Shown: piece by piece, positions 10,164 to 20,108 of the stretch
Layout: every line of letters starts with the position of its first letter
Position numbering within the stretch: position 1 is the first letter of the stretch
Origin: Porphyra umbilicalis
Lineage: Eukaryota > Rhodophyta > Bangiophyceae > Bangiales > Bangiaceae
Length of the DNA: 64,000 nucleotides
Direction: 5' to 3'
Assembly: GCA_002049455.2 (NCBI GenBank)
Contig: KV918856.1
Coordinates: forward strand, 177,859-241,858
Translations under genes and position numbers: made by a program
The notes under the pieces: generated by a model
Databases searched by the model: none
Told to the model about the DNA's origin: nothing
The model's input: the letters and a program-made list of their open reading frames with translations, nothing else

Positions 10164-10898
10164 CTATTTATTGTCTTTCTGTGTTCGAGACGCCGACACG
10201 ACGCGCGCCCCGCTGCCGTTGCCGCCGCGCTCTATCACCGCCACGCACGACACCACGTCCATGTGGCCATCCAGCTGAGCCAGACGTGACCGGTCGTCCT
10301 CCACTAGCACAGAAAGACCATTCTTCACGTCGGAAGCAGTGACGAGCAGATTAACGTCCCTTATGCTCACAACTGGGCACACGAAATGGGCTCCACAGGC
10401 ACGCGCCAGCACACGGCGCTCGAGCGGCGGCTCCAAGCGAGACGACTCGTCCAGCACCACCGACGGCGCGCTAACAAAGGATCGCGTAGTGCTTCTGAGA
10501 TGGCCCCTCCGTCGGTCGACCGTTCCGGCGTCATTGTCATCCCGCCATCGCTCCGCCAGCTCAAAGGCCGCCGGGCGCATCCTCATGGTTAATGTCAACG
10601 GCCTGAGGGTGACCGCACCTTCCACAACCGTGGCCACGCGGTCCAGAACGGCCAAGCCCGCCCGGCGCACGTCCGCTCGATACAGGCTGCATGCGCCGTC
10701 GTACGTTTTTACGCGCCACGCAATGTAGTCCATGTAAAAGAGCAGCGAGCGCAACTCCTCTCTGCCTTCGGCGCCATCGCCAGCGCCGCACAGCAAGTGG
10801 GGGAGAGCATACTCGATGTATCCGTCTGGTTGTAGCTTCCACAGCGGCCGCTCCACCACGGCACTGGACACAAGATCATCGCGTGAAATGTCCCCGTC
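10164..10898 (-). pseudogene. NACHT/NB-ARC-WD40-type protein, C-terminal fragment
   Basis: The frame reads SAVVERPLWKLQ-DGYIEYALPHLLCGAG, EELRSLLFYMDYIAWRV and a few helices. This arrangement is typical of the winged-helix/helical linker between an NB-ARC or NACHT ATPase and its WD40 propeller. It is followed by one WD40-like start, LDGHMDVVSCVAVIERG...RVVSAS. Only one WD repeat is present before the TAG at 10164-10166, whereas a propeller needs several, and no P-loop is visible upstream. The minus-strand sequence at the stop contains AATAAATAG, so a polyadenylation-like signal overlaps the terminator. The frame extends upstream to 11306, but that part is low-complexity and begins at a GTGAGT donor-like site, so it is probably intron. 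Confidence 0.4.
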
Positions 10899-13800
10899 AC
10901 GAGGAGGAGTGCCACCCCCCCCTTCCCCCGCCACCGCCCCGCTGCCGCCGGCAGCGCGGGCCCACCCGCTCCGCCGCCGACGACCACGAGGGGGTACCGC
11001 CACCCTCCCGTTGCCATCGCCGCCGCCCGGCCGCCGCCGGTACACGCCGTCCCGCGCGGCGCGGCGGCAATGGCGGGCGCGGCGGCAATGGCGGGCGCGG
11101 CAGCGTCGAGGGAGCACCTGACGCGGGGGAGGCCGCGCGCGCGCCACACGCTGCGGCGGCGGGTGCGGGGATGGGGGCGTCGGGGGCGGGGGGGGGGGGG
11201 CTGCTGCCGCCGCCGCCGGGGCGGCGGCGTCGCTGACCAACGGTCGCTGACGGTTCCCACCGGTACGGCGGCGTTCGTCCCCCTCCCATCCCCACGCCCG
11301 CGTCACTCACCTCTCCCCGGCACACTGCGTACACCGTCGGTGACACACGAGTCGTTCAGGGCGGAATCTCACTCAGCCGCTTAAGCATCATGAGCCGCCA
11401 CCAGAGCCGATGAAACAGTGATTTTGTAACGGAAGCTGATGCACCGAGGTTCAGTTTTTGTGAGAAGCACAATACAGTGTGAAAGCATTTCTATCGGCAC
11501 CCCAAATAGCAATCTTCAGAGGCCTCGTAGTGACCATTTACATTACAGCACTTCCATGCCAACGCGTGGTGGATTTCGGTACTACTGATTAAGAGCCGAA
11601 GTTCTCGCGGGCCGTCGTCGTCCGACTCGGAAAAACCACGAGGGAAGGAGACGGCCGCGGGTGACGACCGCCATCTCCACCAACCCATGCGCGATCGCGT
11701 CGCCAAGACGACGCGGTACAAGCAGTCACACAGGACGTCTCAGCGTCAACGTCCGGCCAACGAAAGAGCCAACGCCCGCAAACGACATACCACCATCCCT
11801 TCGCCTCCTCAAAACGGCGGTCAATGCACCCCCTGTGCCACTTGCCACCCCTCTAACTTGCAGAATACCAGCGCAGGGTCACGACGGAAAGCAGCCAGAG
11901 AAACAATGGAGGAGTAGAACAACGCCGTCAAGAAAGACAAGTCAAAACGCAGTTCGCCGAGAGAAAGGGCATCACGTCAAGATCTGGGCGCCACCATTGA
12001 AGCGCAAGGAGAAGACATCCAGATACCCCCACCATGCCAGATGCCTCAAGCACGGCGGCGGCGCTGACCCCGCGCGCGACGCACGGCAGACGCGGCGGTG
12101 GCCACGCCACGTCGCGGCACGCGCCGGCGGCGGCCACGCGACGGAGCCGCAGACGGCACCAGACTGGCGCCAGCGGGCGCGGCCGACCGCACCGCGGCCG
12201 TGCGGGGGGGGCGGGGGGAGAGATGCGGCCGCGGCTGTTGCCGCCTGCGAAGGGGGAGGGGGATGACTGTGGCATCCGCCACGGCGGGGGGTGGTGCCGT
12301 GCGACCTCCGGTCGGCTCGACCGAGGGGGCGGTGTCAATGCCTTGCTTGTCTGTCGTTCTATGCCCGTTCGCACCACGGCTCGGTTCCGTGGGCACGGAA
12401 GCGCGCCGTGCCCATCGCTCGGCTGTGCTCTCGTCGGGTGCTACAAGAGCGCAGCTGAGTGCCCTGCAGCGCGCGGCCCTGCGTTGGGCGATCGCCACCG
12501 CTCGACGGTCGTGGACGACGACCACCTCTCAACGGCACTGAACGACCTCTGATCAAAATGCGCCCGTTTGCGCGTACTGGTGCGCCGCGCCAGCCACCGT
12601 CTCTGGTCCCCGGGCCGCCACCCGCCGGCCAAAGCCGCCGACCGAGCATGGACGTCACCCCCCTCCCGGCCGCACCATCACCCGCCCCGCCCGAGCGCCC
12701 CGCCGCGCCGCGGTGCTGGGCCAGCGCGCGCACGCGGCGGGCGCAGACGACGGCGGCCGCCGCGTATCGCCCAAACGACGATGGCAGAGGCACTAGAGAC
12801 GCGGCCACCGCCATCACCGTTGCTGTGGCCACGGCCGACGGGCCAACGGCCGGCCAGCTGGGGCCGGGAGGAGGGCACACACGAGAAGGCGTGTGCGACG
12901 ATACAGCCACGGCGGTGGTGGCGTCCACGCTGCGTCGTTGTTGGTGACGCGGCGGCGGTCGGCGTGCCGCTGCGGTGCGGGCGTCGCCACTCGCCTGCCA
13001 TGTTGCGAGGGGCGACGTTGGCCAAAACGCGGGCAGCGGTGGGTCCGTCGTGACCGGGGGGGGACGACGGATCGCTACAGCTCTCGGCGGGACGGCAACC
13101 CCCGCAGCGTCGCTGCATGCCTCTGCCGCCTCTGCGAGCGGAGTCACTCTCTCATATCTTCTTGGGGCGCCACCCGTTGCCTCCAACGACGCTGGCAGGC
13201 GGGCCCGCAACGGAGCTTGCAGTAGAGATGAGGGAAAGCGTGCCGAGGCGGCGAGGAGCGTAAGCAGATGGCGTCACAGTCCGCCACCCGCACCGCCTCT
13301 TGGGAGCTCGCGAGCAGCCACGCCGCCGCCTCAGGTCGGCCGAGGTGGGTCGCGGCGCCGTCGCCGTCGGGGTGCACCCGTGGCCGGCGCCGGCGCCGGC
13401 GCCGCTACCACCAAGTCCCCTTCCCTGTCGTGAAGAGCCGCGCCCATGCCGGTGGTTGCGAACGCCGCCAACCATACGGGCGGCCGCTGCGCGGCGGCGC
13501 GCGGCCACCGCGGGCCCCGCCGGCGCCCGGCGGTGACGCCGCCCCCCACAAGCCCCTCTCGTACGGGCCGAGGCTCAAGACAAGAAGCCAACAGCGGCAG
13601 CAGACGGCGGCGTTGCCGGCACACGGCGTACACGGCCGACAAAGTGCGAGGGGCCACCACCTGGAGAGCGGTGGCGAGGGCGGGATGCTTCCCGCCAGTG
13701 CCGTCTGTGGGACCGGGGTAAGAGCAGCGCCAACAACGTCCGCATCGAGCCGCTTCCGAACTATTGAAGAGCGCCACGTAAGCAAACGTGTAGTTGTTTG

Positions 13801-14016
13801 ATTGGGTGTCGAACTGGCGTCGAGCCTTTCCGAACTGATGCTGACAGAGGCTATGTACTTGTCAAAAAATGGTAGGCTACATTATTTCCATATGCGGAAA
13901 TGAGAGCGCGTGTTGATGGTGTGATGGTTGAGACCGTCCCCCCCTCGACCCGACTGCCCCGGCCAAATGCATCGTTGAGAGAGGATGCGGCACACCAATT
14001 CAGAATATATGTATAT
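10899..14016. other. GC-rich anonymous DNA with an AT-richer segment at 11.3-12.0 kb
   Basis: Frames in 10.9-11.3 and 12.0-13.8 kb are Arg/Pro/Ala-rich on all registers and show no motif. The 11.35-11.95 kb segment is compositionally different but contains no gene I can identify. From 13.8 kb the sequence becomes AT-richer where the inverted-repeat elements begin. Confidence 0.4.
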
Positions 14017-14317
14017 GTGGCGCCTTACGATAAGATCCTCATTTTTATTGAGATCGGTCAAACCGAGATATGGCCGCTTGAAGTTTTCTACAATTCTAAA
14101 GTCTCTCAGAAGCCCCCCCGTACGGGGCCGTCAAGCCCGATTCTCAAAGTCGAGGAGAAATATGCCAGAATGCATGTCACGATCAGTTCTTGGTATTCGG
14201 TCATATTGACGTGGAGATAGCCTCATAGGACAGATCTCGATGAGCTGAGTCGAACGGTGTGTCTAAGTCAAAAATGAAGCTCGCGCAAACAATGAGGATC
14301 TTATCGTAAGGCGCCAC
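14017..14317. mobile_element. 301-bp MITE with 27-bp perfect TIRs
   Basis: Terminal inverted repeats are identical over 27 bases: left 14017-14043 starting GTGGCGCCTTACGATAAG, right 14291-14317. The flanks are ATAT on both sides, giving a 4-bp (or TA/AT) target duplication. The interior is AT-richer than the surroundings and has no coding capacity beyond shadows. It abuts the left end of the outer TIR element at 14321. Confidence 0.8.
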
Positions 14318-15736
14318 ATATGGTGCGTGTCCCAAGAATGAGACATCGCGGTTTTTTCTTTTTTTCTCGCCCACTGCCCTTCTGCAACGGTCCGATAATG
14401 TAATGTGACCCACTCGGTCCCACTGTGCTTCCAGAACGGCCCCTGACAGTGATAGCAGAGGCGGCACCTCCTGACGTGTCATGGGGGAACGTGTCATTCA
14501 TTGCAGCTTCGACAGGTGACGATCACGCGCCCCAATCAAATGCACGGATACTAGAGCAGGCATGTGTTGACAGTTCGTGCACGAAGAAAAGGGCACGACC
14601 GTACCAATAAAAACGTGAAAAAGACCCCCATGTAGCCCCCTGTGAAGAAAACACGATGTAGGACACCCCTCATACAAGCTCCAGTTAGCACATAAGCTTT
14701 GGCGTTGCAAACCTGTATGGCACTTTCCCAAAAAATGGGCACCCCGCGGATCGTACGCACGATGACCCCTCTCACAGGCACCATGAGGGGCGGCACGTTG
14801 TCGACGGAGCGCACGATGTCTTACAGAAAAGCTCAACACGAGTTCGAATGCAAGGATATTTCGCGCCCATCACGTGGCCGGGATTGCGGAATCGAGGAGG
14901 ACGAGCGGTCTGATGGCCCATTGTCTTAGCCGAGTGGGCCAGATCTTAATATCGGGCTACTTGTTTCCATTAAGATTCCCGGTTTCGACATCGTGCAGGA
15001 CATCGTGCGAGATGCACAGTGTCCACTTCGTGCAGCGCTAATCGGAAGCCCCTAACTGAACCCGCGGAGGCGGGTCGGCTGATTTCGTCCCAGTTAGAGC
15101 TGCCAATTTCGGGCCTCTGTGCCTGAAAAAAGCACATCGTGCAGGACATCGTGCCAGCCGATCGAACGTGCAATCCGTAATGTGCGGCGTGCAAACATGG
15201 CCATCCGTCGGCGGCGTGCAGCTGTGCGCGGATCTGCGGACTGTGCAAGGCAGCATCGATTTTTCATTGGTCGTGTGCCTCGTGTCGTGGGCGTCGCGAG
15301 TGTCGATCTCCTGGATTATTCAGCAGTGGACCGCCGTTCCGTTCGCCGACTGTTCAAGGCACCCCCCTCTGCCTGCACACTGCGACAGCCCACGTCACAC
15401 CCTCTCGAGCGGCGCAAAGTCGAGCGAGACGTCGTGGGATGGGCCGTCGGCGACGGAGGCCACCAATGGACTTGGCACAGAACAGAAAACGCCTCCAAGC
15501 TGGCGCAGCAGGATACTCAATGAGCATCTCATCGATCGTCCTACTCCTCGACCCAACGCAGAACACACATAATCTGCGGCTGTACAGATATTTCTGCCAA
15601 ATTTTATGGCCGACGGACTGTCCGCGTGTGGCTGTGCTGCCTGCAGAGCTTCGCACGAGAGATCTCAAGAAAACACCCAATGGCGTGCGGTCCGCTGATG
15701 AGCTGGAAAGAGGGGTGGCGGATTGCCACCCCCACA

Positions 15737-15900
15737 GTCGCCACCCCCACCGTCGCCACCCCCACCGTCGCCACCCCCACCGTCGCCACCCCCACCGTCG
15801 CCACCCCCACCGTCGCCACCCCCACCGTCGCCACCCCCACCGTCGCCACCCCCACCGTCGCCACCCCCACAGTCGCCACCCTCACAGTCGCCACCCTTCA
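15737..15900. repeat. 15-bp minisatellite GTCGCCACCCCCACC, 11 units
   Basis: Units start every 15 bases from 15737 to 15887, perfect in the middle with CA/CT variants at the right end. Plus-strand translation in one register is ATPTV repeated. Further CCCCCG-rich sequence continues to about 16350. Confidence 0.85.
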
Positions 15901-17699
15901 TGTCACCGTCGTCGCCCCCACGCTCGGCGCCCCCGTTTCCTCCGCCACCGCCCCCGCAGCCACCGCCGCCGCCGCCGCCCTAATCGCCCCGGCCAGCGCC
16001 ACCGTGGTGGCCGCCCCCGATCCCGCCGCCGCCGCCCTCGCCCCCGCCCTGGTGGCTCCCTCTCTCGGCGGCCCCGCCCCCGCCCCCGTTGTCGATGCCG
16101 CCCCCGCCACCGTTGTCGCCGCCGCCCCGCCCCCGTTGTCACCGCCGCCCCCGCCCCCGTTGTCGCCGCCGCCCCGCCCCCGTTGTCGCCGCCGCCCCCG
16201 CCCCCGTCGTCGCCGCCGCCCCCGCCCCCGCCGTCGCCGCCCCCATCGTCGCTGCCCCCACCATCGCGCCCCGCTTCCCCTCGATCGCCACACCCGCCCC
16301 AACTGTGGCTGCCGCCGTCCCCGCCGACGCCACCCCCGCCTCGGCCCCCGCCGTCGCCGACGCCGCATCTGTTTCGTGTTCCCTCCCGCCGTCGCTGTCC
16401 TCTTTCTTTTTTCGTCTGAACCTCACCCTACTTTTTCTGCTCTCTCCACTTCTTCTCTCTCTTGTGCTGTCAGTTTTGTGCCACATAAAGTTGTCCTGTT
16501 CACCGCAGGCGTTCGCTCCGAGACGGCGTGGGCTAGTGTAGATAAAGTGACCACTCCCCCCTTCGCAGAATGTTGGTCATCGTGGCGGTGGCTTCCATGC
16601 GCGTGAGCACGATAAGGCAGAGGGAGCAAATATCCGCACGGAAGGAGAGCGCGGAATGGGGTGGGTGCGAGAATAAAACCACAACACATAGTCGTTCTTT
16701 CTTGGCGCAGAGGCGCAACTGGCCGATGAAATGCACACAAAGCAGAGAGCCGATCGGACTTGGCGGCGATGATGGCCGTGGCGAAGGCTGAGGAGGTGGT
16801 ATAGATAGATGCGAGCAGTGATCATTGTTAACGCCTAGAAACAGCAAGACAAGAGAAGGAAAAAGAAAATGGACGGAAACTAAGGTGAGTTGTGGTCGGA
16901 AAAAAAGAAGAAAGGGGACAGGCGACGGGCGGCGGCGGCGGCAGCAGCGCGCCGACGGGCCCCCCCCGCCGCCCGTACCCGCCGCCGCTGATGCGGGCGG
17001 CGGCGGACATGGGCGCGGTGCGGCGGCGGGGGGCCTGCACCGGCACCCCCCGCAGCTGCGCTTGCAGGCGCTTGCGGCGCCTGCCGCCAAGTCGGGCGCA
17101 GGGCCGTCCCCTCCGCGGCGCCGCGGCAGAGCCAACGCGGGGCCGCGCCCGCGGGCGGGGTGGCCGCCGGCGGCTGCACCCGCCGAGAGGCGGCGGGCGC
17201 GGTCGCGCCTGTTGTCGCCGTGTCCCCGCCGCCGGCCGCCGGCCGGTCACTCCGCCGACGCGGCTGTAGCGCCGGCGGCCGACGGGCCGGCGGGGGAGAC
17301 GGCGGTGGCGGCGGCGCCCGACGCGCCCGCCGCGTCGCCGCCCCCGTCGCCCGCGCCCCCCTCGCCCGCCCGGCTGGCGCCGTTGCGGTCGGGGGGGCGC
17401 ACCCCCCCCTGCGGCGGCGGCGGGCCGCCCATCGGCTTTGTCATTGCCGCCGTCGCTGCCGCAGCGGCGGCGGCTGTCCGTCGTCAAACGCCGCCGACGG
17501 CGGTGCAGGCGGCAGCCGACGAGCATGCGGCGGCGGGCCTGATCATGATCCCCTCCGCCCCGCCGGGCGGGGGCGCCGACGTGCCGGCCGGCACTAGCGG
17601 CGGCGGTCGCGGCGGCGCCAAGCCCCCGACGCGATCCGCCCGACCGCCAGGCGGGGCGGTCGACGTGGCGGCGGCGGCGGTGCCGCCGCGCCGCCGCCG

Positions 17700-18020
17700 A
17701 TCGTGGTGACCCACAGGCGGCCGCCTGGGTCCCCCCCGCCGACGCCATAGCCGCGGTGGTACCCGCCCCTCCCCCCCACCCCGCGCAACAAGGTCACCGC
17801 TCACCACCACCGCGTCGGGCACGAGCGCCGGCACAAGGACGCCGGCGGCGGCGCGCAGCGCCGCGCGCGACTTGCCGCCGTCGCCGCGTCCGCCTTCATC
17901 CACGTGCGCGTCGGTGAGTTGGAAGAGCGCCGTGACGCCGCCGGGGGTGTGGCCCCAAACCCCGTCGGCCGCGAGGGCGGCGGCGATGGGGGGGGGGGGG
18001 GCGGCGGCCACCGCCGCCAT
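17700..18020 (-). pseudogene. possible calcineurin-like metallophosphoesterase fragment
   Basis: From the ATG at 18020 the minus frame reads LFQLTDAHVDEGGRGDGG, then an alanine-rich helix, then VPDAVVVSGDLVAR. The spacing of D-x-H (TDAH) and GDLV fits motifs I and II of calcineurin-like phosphoesterases such as TMEM62-like proteins. A hydrophobic stretch (DLLCAAVLATRVDAILLGV) sits just upstream in another register across a G/C run and could be a signal anchor. The later motifs (GNHD and the GH pairs) are not visible downstream, so this is at best a fragment. It lies inside the nested TIR element. Confidence 0.3.
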
Positions 18021-18965
18021 TGGGGGAGGGGGGGGGGGAGGAACACCCCGAGGAGGATGGCGTCGACTCTGGTGGCCAAGACGGCGGCGCAGAGGAGGTC
18101 GGTAGGGAGATGGGGGGGGGGGGGGGGGGGGGGGGACGTCGTCGGCGGGGCGGGGGCATCACCGTCGGCAGATGGTCCAGACCCCACCGCCGCGCGCCCT
18201 GCCGGCCGACGCGCTGCTGTCCGACTGGGACGGGCGGGCGGCGGCGGCGGCGGCCGAACGCCGCGCCGCCGCTGCCGGTGCCAGCGACCCCGCCGTCGCC
18301 GCGACGGCGCCCCCAACCATAGAGCCGGCGGCCGTGCGGTGGCCTCCTCCCGTCGCCGGGCTGCCGTCCCAGTTTCCCGCGCCGCCGATGGCGGCCTCCC
18401 CCGCCCGCACGGTGGCGGCGGGCGCGCCCTCCCCAGGTCCGGCAGCGTCGGCGTCCCCCCCCCGCCCCCTCTGCGTCGGCATTCCCCCCGCCGCTGCCGT
18501 CCGCGTCTCCGTCGCTGCCGACGCCGCTGACGCCCCTCACGCCCGCCCGAGGTCCCCCAGCGGTGCATACCAGAGCGCCCGCACCGACGCGGCCGCCACC
18601 GCCTAGGGGCCGAGGCGGCACGCGAGGGAGGCGGCCGCGTCGGGGACGACGGTTGTGAGCCGCCGCACCGCCGCGCCTTCCGCGTCGGTGGTGGCGGTGG
18701 CGGCGGCGGCGGCGAGGGCGAAGAAAGTGGGGCCGGCGGCGGCGCCGCTGGAGGCGGCGGCAACGGCGTGGGTGAGGGAAGGGGAAGCGAGGGTGGAGGC
18801 GGGCGTGGAGGGGAAGAGGGCGGCAACGGCGTGGGCGGGGGCGGTGGCGGCGGCGGCGTGGGCTGGGGCGGCGAAAGCGGGTGCGGCCGCGGTGGCGGCG
18901 GGGGTGGCGGCGGCGAGGGCGGGGGCGTGGGCGAGGGTGGCCTCGGCGCGGGCGGGCGCGGCCAG

Positions 18966-19190
18966 GGCGGGGGCGGCGGCGGCCATGGCGGGGGCGGCGG
19001 CGGCCATGGCGGGGGCGGCGGCGGCCATGGCGGGGGCGGCGGCGGCCATGGCGGGGGCGGCGGCGGCCATGGCGGGGGCGGCGGCGGCCATGGCGGGGGC
19101 GGCGGCGGCCATGGCGGGGACGTAGGCGGAGAGGGCGGGGGCGGCGGCGGCCATGGCAGGGACGTGGGCGGAGAGGGCGGGGGCGGGGGC
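18966..19190. repeat. 21-bp minisatellite, 7 perfect units plus variants
   Basis: The CAT of GCGGCGGCCATGGCGGGGG recurs every 21 bases at 18984, 19005, 19026, 19047, 19068, 19089 and 19110, with a degenerate unit at about 19152. The minus strand reads as an AMAAAAP heptad. It lies inside the inner TIR element. Confidence 0.85.
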
Positions 19191-19971
19191 GGACCCAGGA
19201 GTGATCTGCAGTGGCCGATCGCATATTCTGTGGCCACGAGTGGCCGGCCCAATTGCACACAGCGAAAGTGGCGGCGGTACACGAAAAGAAGATGATTCTG
19301 CCTCCTGAACAGGCCATAGGCATTCTAGACGACGATCGCATTCGCCAGAGGCGGACACAAAACGCATACTCAAATGACGCGCGACGGCGGATCGTGCCGA
19401 GGAAGAAAGAAATGCCCCCAGACATAAGGCTTTCTTCCTTGCATGAGCAGAAGGCCTTTGGTGATGTTTGTCGGCTTCCTGCCTCTCGCGTGGGGATCAT
19501 CAGAGTGCGACAAGTTTTACCGGGGCACAAATGCGGCACAGTCATTGGCTCCACATGCAGGAGGATCGCTTACAGCACGATGCGGGAACGATGCTTCCTG
19601 ATCGGCGGTGTGTCCATTTTTGGGGGAAGTGCCATAACCCCAAGAACCTGAAAAAGACTGGCTCCAAGATCGGGGCTATCTGAGAGGTCCACAGAACAGG
19701 GCCCACAGGCGGGTACTAAGGAGCTGTCAGCCAAGAACGCGTCGGGAGAGGCTCTTTCCATGGAGGCCAGTCGAGAATTTTCTCGTACCCCACCCCACCT
19801 GCACCCGTGCAGTGATGTGTCAGTCCTTCAGAAAATGCGCATGTCTCATTTTTGGGACACGCACCATAGTGTGATCTACCCTCATTCCGAGGATAATCCT
19901 CCCCACCTCTGCGTGGTCCATGCCCTCCTTTCGGATGCTGGCGCCTGCGACCTCACTACGCGCCAAGGCAA

Positions 19972-20108
19972 TACAGCCGTTCTCTCAAAAACCTCGCACG
20001 CCAACAGTTGCACCACTCTAAAAAAATCGGCCTTCACGGGGTCGCAGAGGCCGATTTGTCAGAGTGGTGCAACAGTTGGCGTGCGAGGTTTTTGAGAGAC
20101 CGGCTGTA
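19972..20108. mobile_element. 137-bp hairpin MITE, TA-flanked
   Basis: This is an almost complete inverted repeat. The left arm starts TACAGCCGTTCTCTCAAAAA and the right arm ends with its inverse, with a loop around GGGGTCGCAG. Outer TA dinucleotides suit a Tc1/mariner-type target. It is the same family as the copy at 49197-49332, sharing the arm start, the AACAGTTG block and a GGCCGATTT loop-proximal block. Confidence 0.85.

Larger units (their letters stand above)
14718..19634. mobile_element. inner TIR element of about 4.9 kb nested in the outer one
   Basis: The ends TGGCACTTTCCCAAAAAATG (14718) and its inverse (ending 19634) match at about 30 of 36 bases and are flanked by TA (14716-14717 and 19635-19636). 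The terminal sequence resembles that of the outer element. The interior holds a 15-bp and a 21-bp minisatellite, polyproline-like low-complexity frames and a possible metallophosphoesterase fragment on the minus strand. No transposase frame was recognised, so it would depend on a transposase in trans. Confidence 0.6.
14321..19866. mobile_element. outer TIR element (interrupted), TA-flanked
   Basis: The left end TGGTGCGTGTCCCAAGAATG... at 14321 is matched in inverted orientation by the right end at 19866. The match is 26 of the first 27 bases, through GAGACAT. Both ends are flanked by TA (14319-14320 and 19867-19868). Removing the inner element (14718-19634) would leave about 630 bp, a typical non-autonomous Tc1/mariner-like size. 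No transposase is visible. Confidence 0.65.

Noticed and set aside
13900..14220. 106-codon plus frame with balanced composition
   Set aside because: It lies mostly inside the 301-bp MITE and starts outside it, so it is an accidental frame in AT-richer element DNA.
15439..16606. Two 326-codon plus frames rich in Pro, Arg, His and Ala, candidate wall protein
   Set aside because: They are created by the 15-bp GTCGCCACCCCCACC repeat and neighbouring C-rich DNA. All registers on both strands are open and no signal peptide or boundary supports a gene.
17801..19554. Long minus frames (493 and 552 codons) with PPPPWP and RRPRHG repeats
   Set aside because: They read the 21-bp minisatellite and G/C runs in different registers. 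The composition is explained by the repeat and no domain appears.
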